Assembly: GCF_900129555.1 (NCBI RefSeq)
Contig: NZ_FQWC01000003.1
Span: 1-64,000 of the forward strand
Source of the DNA: Flavobacterium defluvii
GTDB taxonomy: Bacteria; Bacteroidota; Bacteroidia; Flavobacteriales; Flavobacteriaceae
Direction: 5' to 3'
Length of the DNA stretch: 64,000 bases
Shown: positions 52,113-60,956 of the stretch, piece by piece
How positions within the stretch are numbered: the stretch's first letter is position 1
Layout of the letters: each line of letters begins with the position of its first letter
The notes under the pieces: model-generated
What the model was told of the DNA's origin: nothing
Seen by the model: the letters and a program-made list of their open reading frames with translations, nothing else
The model's database searches: none
Position numbers and translations under genes: made by a program

Positions 52113-53686
52113 TTATATTTTGCTGAGATTTCTTTTGCTGCTTTTTCGATAACATCTGTAATGTTGTCATCTAACTTACCAGCTTTCAACGCGTTAAGCG
52201 TATCTTTATGTTTGCTGTTTAAGTAAGCTAAGAAATCAGCTTCAAATTCTTTTACTTTTTCTACAGGAACGTTTCTTAATAAGTTTTTAGAACCAGCGTA
52301 GATAATTGCCACTTGGTTTTCAACTGTATAAGGATCATTTAAACCTTGTTTTAAGATCTCAACGTTTCTTTTTCCTTTTTCAATTACGTTTAAAGTAACT
52401 GAATCCAGATCAGAACCAAATTTAGCGAAAGCTTCTAATTCACGGAATTGAGCCTGGTCTAATTTTAACGTTCCAGAAACTTTTTTCATTGATTTAATTT
52501 GTGCATTACCTCCAACACGAGATACAGAGATACCTACGTTAATTGCAGGACGAACCCCTGAGTTGAACAAATCTCCATCAAGGAAAATCTGACCATCTGT
52601 AATAGAAATTACGTTTGTTGGGATATATGCAGAAACGTCTCCAGCCTGAGTTTCGATAATTGGTAAAGCAGTTAAAGAACCACCACCTTTTACGATTGGC
52701 TTGATAGACTCTGGTAAATCGTTCATGTTTTTAGCAATTCCGTCATCAGCAATTACTTTACAAGCACGCTCTAATAAACGAGAGTGTAAGTAGAAAACGT
52801 CTCCAGGGTAAGCCTCACGTCCCGGTGGTCTTCTTAATAAAAGAGAAACCTCACGGTAAGCAACAGCTTGTTTAGACAAGTCATCATAAACGATAAGTGC
52901 CGGACGACCAGAATCTCTGAAATACTCTCCAATTGCAGCACCAGCGAATGGAGCGTAAACTTGCATCGGAGCTGGGTCAGAAGCATTAGCAGCAACGATA
53001 ACTGTATAAGCCATTGCTCCTTTTTCTTCTAACATTTTTGCGATTCCTGCTACAGTTGAAGCTTTTTGTCCAATTGCAACATATATACAGAATACAGGTT
53101 TTCCTGCATCATAAAATTCTTTTTGATTTAAGATTGTATCGATACAAACAGTTGATTTACCTGTTTGACGGTCACCAATTACAAGCTCACGCTGTCCACG
53201 ACCTACCGGGATCATAGCATCAACTGCTTTTACTCCAGTTTGTAATGGTTCAGTTACTGGCTGACGGAATACAACTCCAGGCGCTTTTCTTTCTAAAGGC
53301 ATTTCATATAATTCTCCACCGATTGGGCCTTTTCCATCAATTGGAAAACCAAGAGTGTTAACTACACGTCCTACCATTTGCTCACCTACTTTAAGAGAAG
53401 CAATACGCTGAGTTCTTTTTGCAGTAGATCCTTCTTTAATTCCTGTTGATGGTCCTAAAAGTACAACCCCAACATTATCCTCTTCAAGATTCAATACGAT
53501 ACCTTCCATACCGTTATCAAATTCTACTAACTCACCATATTGAACATTAGACAGCCCGTAAACACGAGCAATACCATCTCCAACTTGAAGTACTGTTCCT
53601 ACTTCCTCTAGCGTAGCACCAGATTCAAAACCTTCTACTTGCTTTCTTAATATTGCTGAAATTTCAGCAGGTTTGATTTCCGCCAT
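52109..53686 (-). CDS. atpA: ATP synthase alpha subunit
   Basis: The protein has 525 residues. The N-terminus is [20 protein letters not shown]. The nucleotide loop is [20 protein letters not shown] and [15 protein letters not shown] are the usual conserved blocks, and [30 protein letters not shown] follows. Non-catalytic nucleotide-binding subunit of F1. Confidence 0.97.
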   Translation of the reverse strand: MAEIKPAEISAILRKQVEGFESGATLEEVGTVLQVGDGIARVYGLSNVQYGELVEFDNGMEGIVLNLEEDNVGVVLLGPSTGIKEGSTAKRTQRIASLKVGEQMVGRVVNTLGFPIDGKGPIGGELYEMPLERKAPGVVFRQPVTEPLQTGVKAVDAMIPVGRGQRELVIGDRQTGKSTVCIDTILNQKEFYDAGKPVFCIYVAIGQKASTVAGIAKMLEEKGAMAYTVIVAANASDPAPMQVYAPFAGAAIGEYFRDSGRPALIVYDDLSKQAVAYREVSLLLRRPPGREAYPGDVFYLHSRLLERACKVIADDGIAKNMNDLPESIKPIVKGGGSLTALPIIETQAGDVSAYIPTNVISITDGQIFLDGDLFNSGVRPAINVGISVSRVGGNAQIKSMKKVSGTLKLDQAQFRELEAFAKFGSDLDSVTLNVIEKGKRNVEILKQGLNDPYTVENQVAIIYAGSKNLLRNVPVEKVKEFEADFLAYLNSKHKDTLNALKAGKLDDNITDVIEKAAKEISAKYN

Positions 53687-53726
53687 CTTAATTTATAATT
53701 TAGACACTTTTTTATGTGTAATAAAA

Positions 53727-54260
53727 CTAATTACTTAACTCTCTTTTTAATACTTGTAATCTGTTTGCAACAGATGCATTGTATTGATTATCACCTATTC
53801 TTAAAATAAATCCACCAATGATTGAAGGATCTACGATATTTTCAATTGTAATTTTTTTATCTGACAAAGTTGCAATTTTTGCTAAAACTTTAGCTTCTAA
53901 TGCTGCATCCATTGGAATCGCTGTAGTAACTTTTGCCACTTCAATTCCGTTACTTTGATCAAATACTTTGCTGTATTCTACTGCAATAGCATCTAGAATT
54001 TCAAATCTTTTGTTTTCAAATAATAAATTAAATAACCCTTTGGTCACATTATTTACATTTGCAAAAACTTCTAAAAGAGCACTTAGTTTAACTTCAACTT
54101 TTGTTGTTGGGTTTTGAATAAAAGTACTCAATTCTGTATTTGTTTCAATTGCTGAAGCAATTGATTTCATATCGTTATTGACAGCTTCGGCAACACCTTT
54201 AGAGTTTGCTAAGTCCAGAATTGCTTTTGCATAACGAATTGCTGCTCTTGTACTTGCCAT
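53727..54260 (-). CDS. atpH: ATP synthase delta subunit
   Basis: The protein has 177 residues. RAAIRYAKAILDLANSKGV at the N-terminus and the C-terminal DPSIIGGFILRIGDNQYNASV are family blocks. It links F1 to the peripheral stalk. It follows atpF by 4 bases. Confidence 0.94.
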   Translation of the reverse strand: MASTRAAIRYAKAILDLANSKGVAEAVNNDMKSIASAIETNTELSTFIQNPTTKVEVKLSALLEVFANVNNVTKGLFNLLFENKRFEILDAIAVEYSKVFDQSNGIEVAKVTTAIPMDAALEAKVLAKIATLSDKKITIENIVDPSIIGGFILRIGDNQYNASVANRLQVLKRELSN

Positions 54261-54264
54261 AATC

Positions 54265-54765
54265 TTAGTTTAACTTTACGTCACCTAACATTTTCTCAAC
54301 TAATTTAGTTTGAGATTCTTTGTTAGATAATTCCTCTTTCAATAATTTTTCAGCAATACTTAATGATAAAGTTGAAACTTGTGATTTCAATTCTGCCATT
54401 GCAGCATTTTTTTCACTTTCGATAGCAGCTTTAGCCTGCTCGATCATTTTTTGACCTTGTGCCTGTGCTTCGTTTTTAGAATCAGCAATCATTTTCTCTT
54501 TCATTTCTCGAGCTTCTTTTAACATAGCATCACGCTCTGCACGGGCTTCGTTCAAAATTCTTTGATTGTCAGCTTGTAAATTTTCCATTTCTTGTCTAGC
54601 ATTTTCAGCAGAAAGTAATGCATCTTTAATACCTTGCTCTCTAGTGTTTACTGCATCAAGAATTGGTTTCCAAGCAAATTTTTTCAATAAAAATATTAAT
54701 CCAACAAATATTAGAACTTGCCAAAAGAACAAACCGAACTCAAACTGATTTATTAACTTTTCCAT
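54265..54765 (-). CDS. atpF: ATP synthase b subunit
   Basis: The protein has 166 residues. One N-terminal membrane segment (FGLFFWQVLIFVGLIFLLKKFAW) is followed by a long charged coiled coil rich in Glu, Ala and Lys. It forms the peripheral stalk. It starts 117 bases after the atpE stop, across a hairpin. Confidence 0.95.
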   Translation of the reverse strand: MEKLINQFEFGLFFWQVLIFVGLIFLLKKFAWKPILDAVNTREQGIKDALLSAENARQEMENLQADNQRILNEARAERDAMLKEAREMKEKMIADSKNEAQAQGQKMIEQAKAAIESEKNAAMAELKSQVSTLSLSIAEKLLKEELSNKESQTKLVEKMLGDVKLN

Positions 54766-54834
54766 TATATATGATTATAAATTTTTTAATTATGTCTTTT
54801 TAATTGCTAAAGCAATTTTAATGTTTATTTTTAA

Positions 54835-54869
54835 AACAATAGTTACAACCAACCGTTGCAACTATTGTT
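54835..54869 (-). promoter_or_regulatory. Intra-operon hairpin just after atpE
   Basis: AACAATAGTTACAAC (54835-54849) and GTTGCAACTATTGTT (54855-54869) pair with one mismatch around a 5-nt loop, 13 bases after the atpE stop. A second small palindrome ATTGC-TAAA-GCAAT lies at about 54804-54815. No strong T run follows on the minus strand, so this is more likely an mRNA stabiliser or partial attenuator than a full terminator. Confidence 0.6.
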
Positions 54870-54882
54870 CTTTGTGTTTTAA

Positions 54883-55074
54883 TTAAGCAGCGAATAACGC
54901 AGCGAAACCAATACCTTCAATAAGTGCAGCAGCGATAAGCATAGCTGTTTGGATTTTTCCTGAAGCTTCTGGCTGACGAGCAATTGCGTCCATTGCTGAA
55001 CCACCAATTCTACCAATACCTAATGCAGCTCCGATTACGATTAATCCAGCTCCAATGAAATTTAAACCGTTCAT
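54883..55074 (-). CDS. atpE: ATP synthase c subunit
   Basis: The protein has 63 residues with two membrane helices. GAGLIVIGAALGIGRIGGSAMDAIARQPEA is the first helix and polar loop; the ion-binding Glu lies in ALIEGIGFAALFAA. It forms the rotor ring and is needed in about ten copies per complex. Confidence 0.96.
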   Translation of the reverse strand: MNGLNFIGAGLIVIGAALGIGRIGGSAMDAIARQPEASGKIQTAMLIAAALIEGIGFAALFAA

Positions 55075-55094
55075 ATTTGTATATATTAAAAATT

Positions 55095-55176
55095 AAACAT
55101 TCAATTTTGATTTTAGATTTTTAAATATAGATTTAGGTTGATATAACTCTGAAATCTAAATTCTGAAATCTAAATT
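55095..55176. repeat. Intergenic repeat with GATTTTAGA / AATCTAAA words
   Basis: The gap between atpB and atpE carries TTTGATTTTAGATTT, ATAGATTTAGG and two TGAAATCTAAAT copies, the same words as the element at 21770-21883. It may fold on itself in the transcript. Confidence 0.6.
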
Positions 55177-56325
55177 TTAATGGTGCCCCTCCTCGTGGTG
55201 GTGCTCTTCTACTGCTGAACCAAAATAAAGTGCAGACAGCATTGTGAAAATATAAGCTTGTAAAAATGCTACTAAAATTTCTAGTATAGAAAGTACAAAT
55301 GATAATCCGAAAGATAATGTACTTCCAATCCAGCTTTTAAAGATAAACATTAAACCTATGATACTCATTAATACGATGTGACCTGCAAAGATATTTGCAT
55401 ACAAACGGATCATTAATGAAAATGGTTTGATAAAAACTCCTAACAATTCAATTGGTGCCAAAATAATTCTCATTGGTTTTGGTACACCTGGCATCCAGAA
55501 AATGTGACCCCAGTAATTTTTATTTGCAGAAAGATTTGTTATTAAGAAAGTAAGGATCGCTAAAGAGAATGTTACTGTAAAGTTTCCTGTAGCATTAATT
55601 CCTAGTGGAGTTAATCCAAAAATATTTAAAAACAATACAAAGAAAAATATTGTCAATAAATAACTCATATATCTTTTATAGTGTTTTTCTCCAATGTTAG
55701 GAATAGCAACTTCGTCACGGATAAAAATAACAAGCGGTTCAAAGAATCGACCAACTCCTGAAGCAATTCCTCCATTTTTAGCATACGATTTTGCTAAACT
55801 TGTAAACAACAAGAACATTAATAAAGCTGCAACTATTATAGAAAGTACAGTTTTTGTAATTGAAAAGTCTATTGGACGAACATTTGTTGGGTGACCTGTT
55901 TTTTCATCCTCAGTAATTGTTCCTGCTGCATCTGTTTTGTAGATCTTACCATCATGATGATTAATCACATAGTAATTTCCGTTTGATTCTGCTACTGCAT
56001 GACCATGATTAAATTTTGAAGAAGAAAAAATCTGAAGACCATTATCCCAAAGAATTACTGGCAATGGAAAACCATAATATTTACCTGTCTCATCATCTTG
56101 TGTTAAAGTGAAATCATGAGAGTCCAGAACGTGATGACCAATGAAAGCCTTAATTTTAGATTTTACATCTGTTGGCTCCGCGTGATGCCCTTCAGAAGCT
56201 GCTTCATGAGCTGTTTCAGTTTGAACATGCGCCGAGTCTTTTTCTGAATTAGAAAAACTCATTAGTGGAAGACAAGCTACTAAAGCTGCAAGAATAAATC
56301 TGAGTGGTTTGTTTGAAATCACCAT
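55177..56325 (-). CDS. atpB: ATP synthase a subunit
   Basis: The protein has 382 residues, longer than proteobacterial AtpB because of an N-terminal signal-like segment (LRFILAALVACLPLMSFSNS) and a periplasmic His-rich domain of about 130 residues. The membrane part follows, with the essential Arg in KPFSLMIRLYANIFAGHIVL. It ends in a His-rich tail. It forms the proton channel. The extension is typical of Bacteroidota. Confidence 0.94.
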   Translation of the reverse strand: MVISNKPLRFILAALVACLPLMSFSNSEKDSAHVQTETAHEAASEGHHAEPTDVKSKIKAFIGHHVLDSHDFTLTQDDETGKYYGFPLPVILWDNGLQIFSSSKFNHGHAVAESNGNYYVINHHDGKIYKTDAAGTITEDEKTGHPTNVRPIDFSITKTVLSIIVAALLMFLLFTSLAKSYAKNGGIASGVGRFFEPLVIFIRDEVAIPNIGEKHYKRYMSYLLTIFFFVLFLNIFGLTPLGINATGNFTVTFSLAILTFLITNLSANKNYWGHIFWMPGVPKPMRIILAPIELLGVFIKPFSLMIRLYANIFAGHIVLMSIIGLMFIFKSWIGSTLSFGLSFVLSILEILVAFLQAYIFTMLSALYFGSAVEEHHHEEGHH

Positions 56326-56367
56326 ATCTGTGGAAATTCTTATTTTTTATGTTTCTAAAATTTGGTG

Positions 56368-56395
56368 CAAAGGTACATTTTTTATTAATATTCAA
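56368..56395 (-). promoter_or_regulatory. Candidate promoter of the atpB-G operon
   Basis: On the minus strand TTG (56395-56393), a 17-base spacer and TACCTTTG (56375-56368) match the flavobacterial TTG/TAnnTTTG consensus. Transcription would start about 35 bases before the atpB start codon. Confidence 0.65.
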
Positions 56396-56443
56396 AAGGA
56401 TATGAAAAATTATTTTTGAACCTTGTTTTAAAGAATCCTCATT

Positions 56444-56845
56444 TTAACGCTTTTCATTTAATAATCGGACAGTTAAAAGCGTCTGAAATAACAAAAACAG
56501 AATAAATGTTATAAAAAAACTGAATTTTTCAACACGGATGTTATGAATCTTGTCCGACAAAATCGGCCGCAAAACAAAATAGTAAACAAACATTTGAATA
56601 AAAGTACCAAGCATAAAAAACATTCCGATGCTGTCAAACTTATCTTTTTTGAATCTCACTGTGAGTACTAATAATAAGGTAGAAAAAAATAAAAAGATCA
56701 AATATAATATCTCTAAACTGTAGTAGAAATTTTGATCGTTGATTTTAAAAATAAGGAAAACTCCCTTATGTATTATATAGGAAGCAAAAGCAAGAATAAA
56801 TAAATGAAGAATTAATTTGTAGTTTTTTAAAAACATCCTGAGCAT
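56444..56845 (-). CDS. Small membrane protein upstream of atpB (DUF6168-like)
   Basis: The start is taken at ATG 56845; a TTG at 56875 would add ten residues. The protein has about 133 residues and four membrane segments. It lies where other phyla place AtpI-like assembly factors, so help in ATP synthase ring assembly is possible. I know this family only as a Bacteroidota protein without a function. Confidence 0.72.
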   Translation of the reverse strand: MLRMFLKNYKLILHLFILAFASYIIHKGVFLIFKINDQNFYYSLEILYLIFLFFSTLLLVLTVRFKKDKFDSIGMFFMLGTFIQMFVYYFVLRPILSDKIHNIRVEKFSFFITFILFLLFQTLLTVRLLNEKR

Positions 56846-56894
56846 TTTTTTTGCAAAGATGCAATATTTATTCAAGCTGTTTTAAAAACTTAAT

Positions 56895-57122
56895 TTACTT
56901 TGTTTTGTTGATTTCGTTTACCTGACGAATTACATTATATAATGCAAGTGCAACACCTACCATAACTAATACCTTATTATAGTATATTTTTTCACTTGGA
57001 TGGTTTTCGTCTAACCAGGTTCCTAAATAGGAAAACAAAAATATAATAACCCCCATTTGAATAGGAATGTTTATGAGGGCTATCCATTTATTATTTTGTT
57101 TTTTATTCGGGTCTTTCTCCAT
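56895..57122 (-). CDS. AtpZ/AtpI-like small membrane protein
   Basis: The protein has 75 residues. Two membrane segments (ALINIPIQMGVIIFLFSYLGTWLDE and KVLVMVGVALALYNVIRQV) with a short loop fit the AtpZ/AtpI family, which assists c-ring assembly and cation supply. It overlaps the bactofilin gene end by 20 bases. Confidence 0.85.
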   Translation of the reverse strand: MEKDPNKKQNNKWIALINIPIQMGVIIFLFSYLGTWLDENHPSEKIYYNKVLVMVGVALALYNVIRQVNEINKTK

Positions 57123-57498
57123 CTCTCAAAGTTACTTCTTTATTATGAGTAAGCATTGTACAGGTTGCTGTAAATTCTGCTCCGGGCTCTATAGATAGTT
57201 TTCCAACGGCAACTTCTCCGTGAATTTTTGCTGCCGCTTTAATATTAAGGATTTCGAGTACTTTAATTTTTCCATGAAATTCTCCTTCAATATCGGCATT
57301 GTTACAAATGATTTCGCCTTTTATAACGCCTGTTGCGCCAATGACTAATTTTCCCTGGGATGTAAAATTTCCAATCAATTCTCCATCTAATCTAAAATCA
57401 GCTTTTGAGACAATGTCTCCTACAATAGAAGTTCCTTCAACAATTCGGTTTGTTTTTCCTAAAAGTTCTGTTCCGTTTTTCTTTACTTTGTCAAACAT
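57103..57498 (-). CDS. Bactofilin
   Basis: The start is ATG 57498, 5 bases after the sprE stop; a TTG at 57522 inside sprE is less likely. The protein has about 131 residues. The bactofilin beta-helix core is visible: RIVEGTSIVGDIVSKADFRLDGE, GVIKGEIICNNADIEGEFHGKI and KIHGEVAVGKLSIEPGAEF. It polymerises into filaments linked to cell shape or polar organisation. Confidence 0.9.
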   Translation of the reverse strand: MFDKVKKNGTELLGKTNRIVEGTSIVGDIVSKADFRLDGELIGNFTSQGKLVIGATGVIKGEIICNNADIEGEFHGKIKVLEILNIKAAAKIHGEVAVGKLSIEPGAEFTATCTMLTHNKEVTLRDGERPE

Positions 57499-57502
57499 TA
57501 TA

Positions 57503-60115
57503 TTATGGGGTTTTTGGGGCAAGGTAGGCTTCGAGGTTCTTTTTTATTTGAACCACTTTATAGTTATCTGTTGATATAATAACTGCAGGAAGTGCAATTT
57601 TATATTTGGCATCGTCTCTCAAAACTCCTGCCACGTCTCTGGCATAAGCTTCAGATTTTAAACCATGAATAGCTACAAAACTTTCTGTTCTATTGTATTT
57701 GTCAAAAGAGGTTGTCAGTCTTTCAAAATTTTCAACTAATAGAAATACTCTAATCGCTTCTTCAATTTTCTTAACTGTTTTGGTATCGGTATTAGAAACA
57801 GGATATATAATTTTCCAGTTGTTATTATCTGTTGTTGTAAAATTTAATCTTTCTAAAGCCGGAACTTGTTTTTCAAGAATTTCTCTTGCATTTTTTCCTT
57901 CTTCACTATTCGGATAATTATCTGCTACGTTTTCTAAACCTTTTTTATAAGCTTCTAGTCCGTTTACTTTTCCTAAAGTATTTGCTTTTAATAATTCAAA
58001 TTTTGAAACAATATCATCTCCGGAATATTGATTAATTAAATTGTCGATATTATCTAAGACAACATCAAATTTTTCCTCCTGAAAAAGTTTATACCATTTT
58101 TGATATTCTTTATCCGGCGATTCTATATCATCTAAATTTGCATTGTTTAAAATTTGAGCATATCGAGAAGTTGGATAATTTAATGTTATGTCTGATTTAA
58201 TTTTTGCTGCTTTTTCAGGATTTGTAATTTGATAGATTTTATACAAATTATATTTTGCCGGCAGAACCAATTTTTCCTCCGGATTATTTTTCAGCAGCTG
58301 CTCCAGCTTGTCGCTTGCCAAGTTATATTCTTTAAACTTCTCCTTATATATAAGACCTAATTGATAATACGCAAAATTACGTTCTATACCAATGCTGTCA
58401 ATTTCCTTTTGTGTTTTTGGAAGTTGTTTTTCATAAAAAGCTGTTGTATACTTTTCTATTACAACTGTATCTTTTAATTTGTTTGCTTCGGCTTCTCTTA
58501 TACTGTCATTTAGCATGGCCGCGTCATTTGCCGATTTAATTGCAGATAGTCTCCAGTTGCCGCCAAGAACCCTGTTACCCCACATTTTCTTAAATTGCAA
58601 TTTTCCGTATGCAACCGTTGTTGGATTATAAAAATAAAATGTACTTGCTGTGGTCTCATTTCCAGACGGTGGCCGGATTCCGCCATCAAGATCAGCAGGT
58701 TTTCCTAATGAATTTGGGTTTACAGCTGTTGGTGCATTCGAAGCATTTGTATTTCTGTCAATATTGGCCAGTTTCTCTTTTTCTTTTTCTTCCTGAATTC
58801 GTTTTGCTTCATCTTTCTTTTTAAGTTCTGCGATATAACTTTCAAAGTAGATTTTTCTTTCAGTATCTGGCAGTCCGTAAACTTTAATAATACTGTCATT
58901 ACGTTTTGCAATTGCTTCGTATTTAATTACGTTGTCCAGATTTTTTCTGTTTTTTTCGATAAAAGCAAATTCTCTTGTTTTCGGATCCAGCTTTGTCAAT
59001 GTACTGTCATAATATTTGGCAGCCATTGTATAATCTGTATTTTTAAAATACATGTTACCAATGTTTCGATAAGCCGAAGCCATTAAATAGGGATCTTTAG
59101 ATTTTCTTGCTAAAGATTTATTGTAGAACTTTAATGCATTTTGTTTATCTTTTCTCTTATCATAAAAAACTCCCATTTCATAAAAAAGCACATCATAATA
59201 AGGGCGGTTTTCACGATCTGCAACTAGCTTATTGTAAGTCTTTAAAAAAATAGTATCGTTGCCGTTTTCGTAATCATACATTTGTGCTTTTTTTGCATAA
59301 GCGTGCATCATGTATTTTCGGTCGGCTTTGCGGTTCATATCGATTACGCCATCATAATAATATGTAGCGCTGTCCTTGTTTCCGGCTTCCTGATACATTT
59401 GTCCCAAAATAAATTTATATCGTGCGCGGTCTTCGTTTATTCTTGAAAATTCTTCAGCAATTCTAAGTTTAGCAACTGCGCTGTCTCTTTCTTCTAAATT
59501 TAGGAAAGCCTCTGCCAATAAAGCATTTGCATCAGAAAATGTTTGTTTATTTAAGTCGGTCTTTTTTAATAACTGATTAATATTTTTAACCACAATAGCA
59601 TCATTTCCTAAACGCATATTGGTTTTTTCGCGCCAGATTTTTGCTGTGTAAATATTACTGCTGTTGGGGTATTTGTAAAGAATATAATTGAATGCGTCTA
59701 ATGCGGGAATAAACCTCTGATCGTAATATCTGGCTTTTCCGAGCATTAAATAAGCTTCGTCGATTTGGTAGTTTCTTTCTCTTCCTCCAATATTCATGGA
59801 GTGTTTTTGAATTGCCTTTGTAGCCTTTGTTTCGGCTTTTTCAAAATCAGGATTTTTAGCTTTTTCTCCTTCCGAAAAATTTTCATCAAACTGCATTTTT
59901 TCAATCGGAAGCAGTTTCCAGAAATTATCCTGATTGTTGGCCTGGATAGATAGTAATCCTTTTTCAAGGCCAATTCCGCCATTATACAAAATGTTATATT
60001 TTGTACTTAAGGCATGCGAATTTCTGTTCACAAAAGTATTATTCTTGGTAGAACACGCTATCAAAAAGAAAAAAAATGTGAGAAAAAAACTATATTTAAG
60101 AGTATTCTTTTTCAA
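57503..60115 (-). CDS. sprE: SprE/PorW-type gliding motility and T9SS lipoprotein
   Basis: The protein has 870 residues. A lipobox LIACST follows the hydrophobic N-terminus. TPR units cover most of the length, for example DEAYLMLGKARYYDQRFIPALDAFNYIL and AYRNIGNMYFKNTDYTMAAKYYD. The length and architecture match SprE of F. johnsoniae, a lipoprotein needed for gliding and type IX secretion. Its position next to bactofilin and ATP synthase genes is as I remember it for that genome. The last 60 residues (FERLTTSFDKYNRTESFVAIHG) form a compact end domain. Confidence 0.85.
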   Translation of the reverse strand: MKKNTLKYSFFLTFFFFLIACSTKNNTFVNRNSHALSTKYNILYNGGIGLEKGLLSIQANNQDNFWKLLPIEKMQFDENFSEGEKAKNPDFEKAETKATKAIQKHSMNIGGRERNYQIDEAYLMLGKARYYDQRFIPALDAFNYILYKYPNSSNIYTAKIWREKTNMRLGNDAIVVKNINQLLKKTDLNKQTFSDANALLAEAFLNLEERDSAVAKLRIAEEFSRINEDRARYKFILGQMYQEAGNKDSATYYYDGVIDMNRKADRKYMMHAYAKKAQMYDYENGNDTIFLKTYNKLVADRENRPYYDVLFYEMGVFYDKRKDKQNALKFYNKSLARKSKDPYLMASAYRNIGNMYFKNTDYTMAAKYYDSTLTKLDPKTREFAFIEKNRKNLDNVIKYEAIAKRNDSIIKVYGLPDTERKIYFESYIAELKKKDEAKRIQEEKEKEKLANIDRNTNASNAPTAVNPNSLGKPADLDGGIRPPSGNETTASTFYFYNPTTVAYGKLQFKKMWGNRVLGGNWRLSAIKSANDAAMLNDSIREAEANKLKDTVVIEKYTTAFYEKQLPKTQKEIDSIGIERNFAYYQLGLIYKEKFKEYNLASDKLEQLLKNNPEEKLVLPAKYNLYKIYQITNPEKAAKIKSDITLNYPTSRYAQILNNANLDDIESPDKEYQKWYKLFQEEKFDVVLDNIDNLINQYSGDDIVSKFELLKANTLGKVNGLEAYKKGLENVADNYPNSEEGKNAREILEKQVPALERLNFTTTDNNNWKIIYPVSNTDTKTVKKIEEAIRVFLLVENFERLTTSFDKYNRTESFVAIHGLKSEAYARDVAGVLRDDAKYKIALPAVIISTDNYKVVQIKKNLEAYLAPKTP

Positions 60116-60204
60116 TAGAACTGATTTTAAAGCATTAACTTCTAAAAAGCACTTTTAGTATAATGCCTTGTAAAAATACACTTCTTTTTTGAAATTTTGG
60201 AGAC

Positions 60205-60900
60205 TTAAACAGCAAAAAAAGATTCCAGTTCTTGTAAGGTTTCTTCTGAGGTTTGAATATCTTTTACAATTTCGCCTTTATTAAGAGCTACAATTCGATC
60301 GCAAACCTCAACAGTATGCTGTAAATCGTGGCTTGAAACCAAAACAGTTACATTTGGATTTTCGGCCAATTCCTTGATAATTTTCTTTAAACGGCTAACT
60401 GTTGTTGGGTCTAAATTTGCAAAAGGTTCATCTAAAATCACAACCTCAGGATTTCCAATAAGTGTTGCAATAATTCCAACTTTCTTTTGATTTCCTTTTG
60501 ATAAATCTCTAAGATATTTTTTATTGTTTAAAATTTCTCCGTTAAAAAATTCTTCATGTTTGGCTAATAACGCATCAATATCAGCTTTATTTTGATGGCG
60601 CAGATCTCCAATAAAATAAAAATATTCTTCGGGGGTCAAATATCCAATAAGGAAACTTTCATCTAAAAAAGATCCTGTAAAAGATTTCCATTTTTCACTC
60701 GTATTTACTTGAATATCATTGCTTTTTACATATCCAGTCGAAGGCTGAATCAAATCTAAAAGCAAACTAAAAAAAGTTGTTTTTCCTGCTCCATTGTTTC
60801 CAACTAATCCAAAACTCTGTCCTTTTGGAATTTCAAGATTATTAATGTTTAAAACTATTGTATTATTGTATTTTTTCGAAAGTTGATTTACTTGTATCAT
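60205..60900 (-). CDS. ABC transporter ATP-binding protein
   Basis: The start is ATG 60900 (MIQVNQLSKKYNNTIVLN); the frame runs ten codons further upstream without reason. The protein has 231 residues. Walker A is GNNGAGKTTFF, the signature LSKGNQKKVG (with Lys in place of the second Gly) and Walker B VVILDEPFANLD; the switch His is in SSHDLQHTVE. It pairs with the DUF5687 permease upstream on the same strand. Confidence 0.9.
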   Translation of the reverse strand: MIQVNQLSKKYNNTIVLNINNLEIPKGQSFGLVGNNGAGKTTFFSLLLDLIQPSTGYVKSNDIQVNTSEKWKSFTGSFLDESFLIGYLTPEEYFYFIGDLRHQNKADIDALLAKHEEFFNGEILNNKKYLRDLSKGNQKKVGIIATLIGNPEVVILDEPFANLDPTTVSRLKKIIKELAENPNVTVLVSSHDLQHTVEVCDRIVALNKGEIVKDIQTSEETLQELESFFAV

Positions 60901-60956
60901 GGTAATTTTAGATTTTGGATTAATTATCAAATTGTTTCATTTTCTAATTAACTTAA

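Noticed and set aside
51158..56325. Missing atpD and atpC taken as operon damage
   Set aside because: In Bacteroidota these two genes are usually in a separate operon, so their absence is normal.
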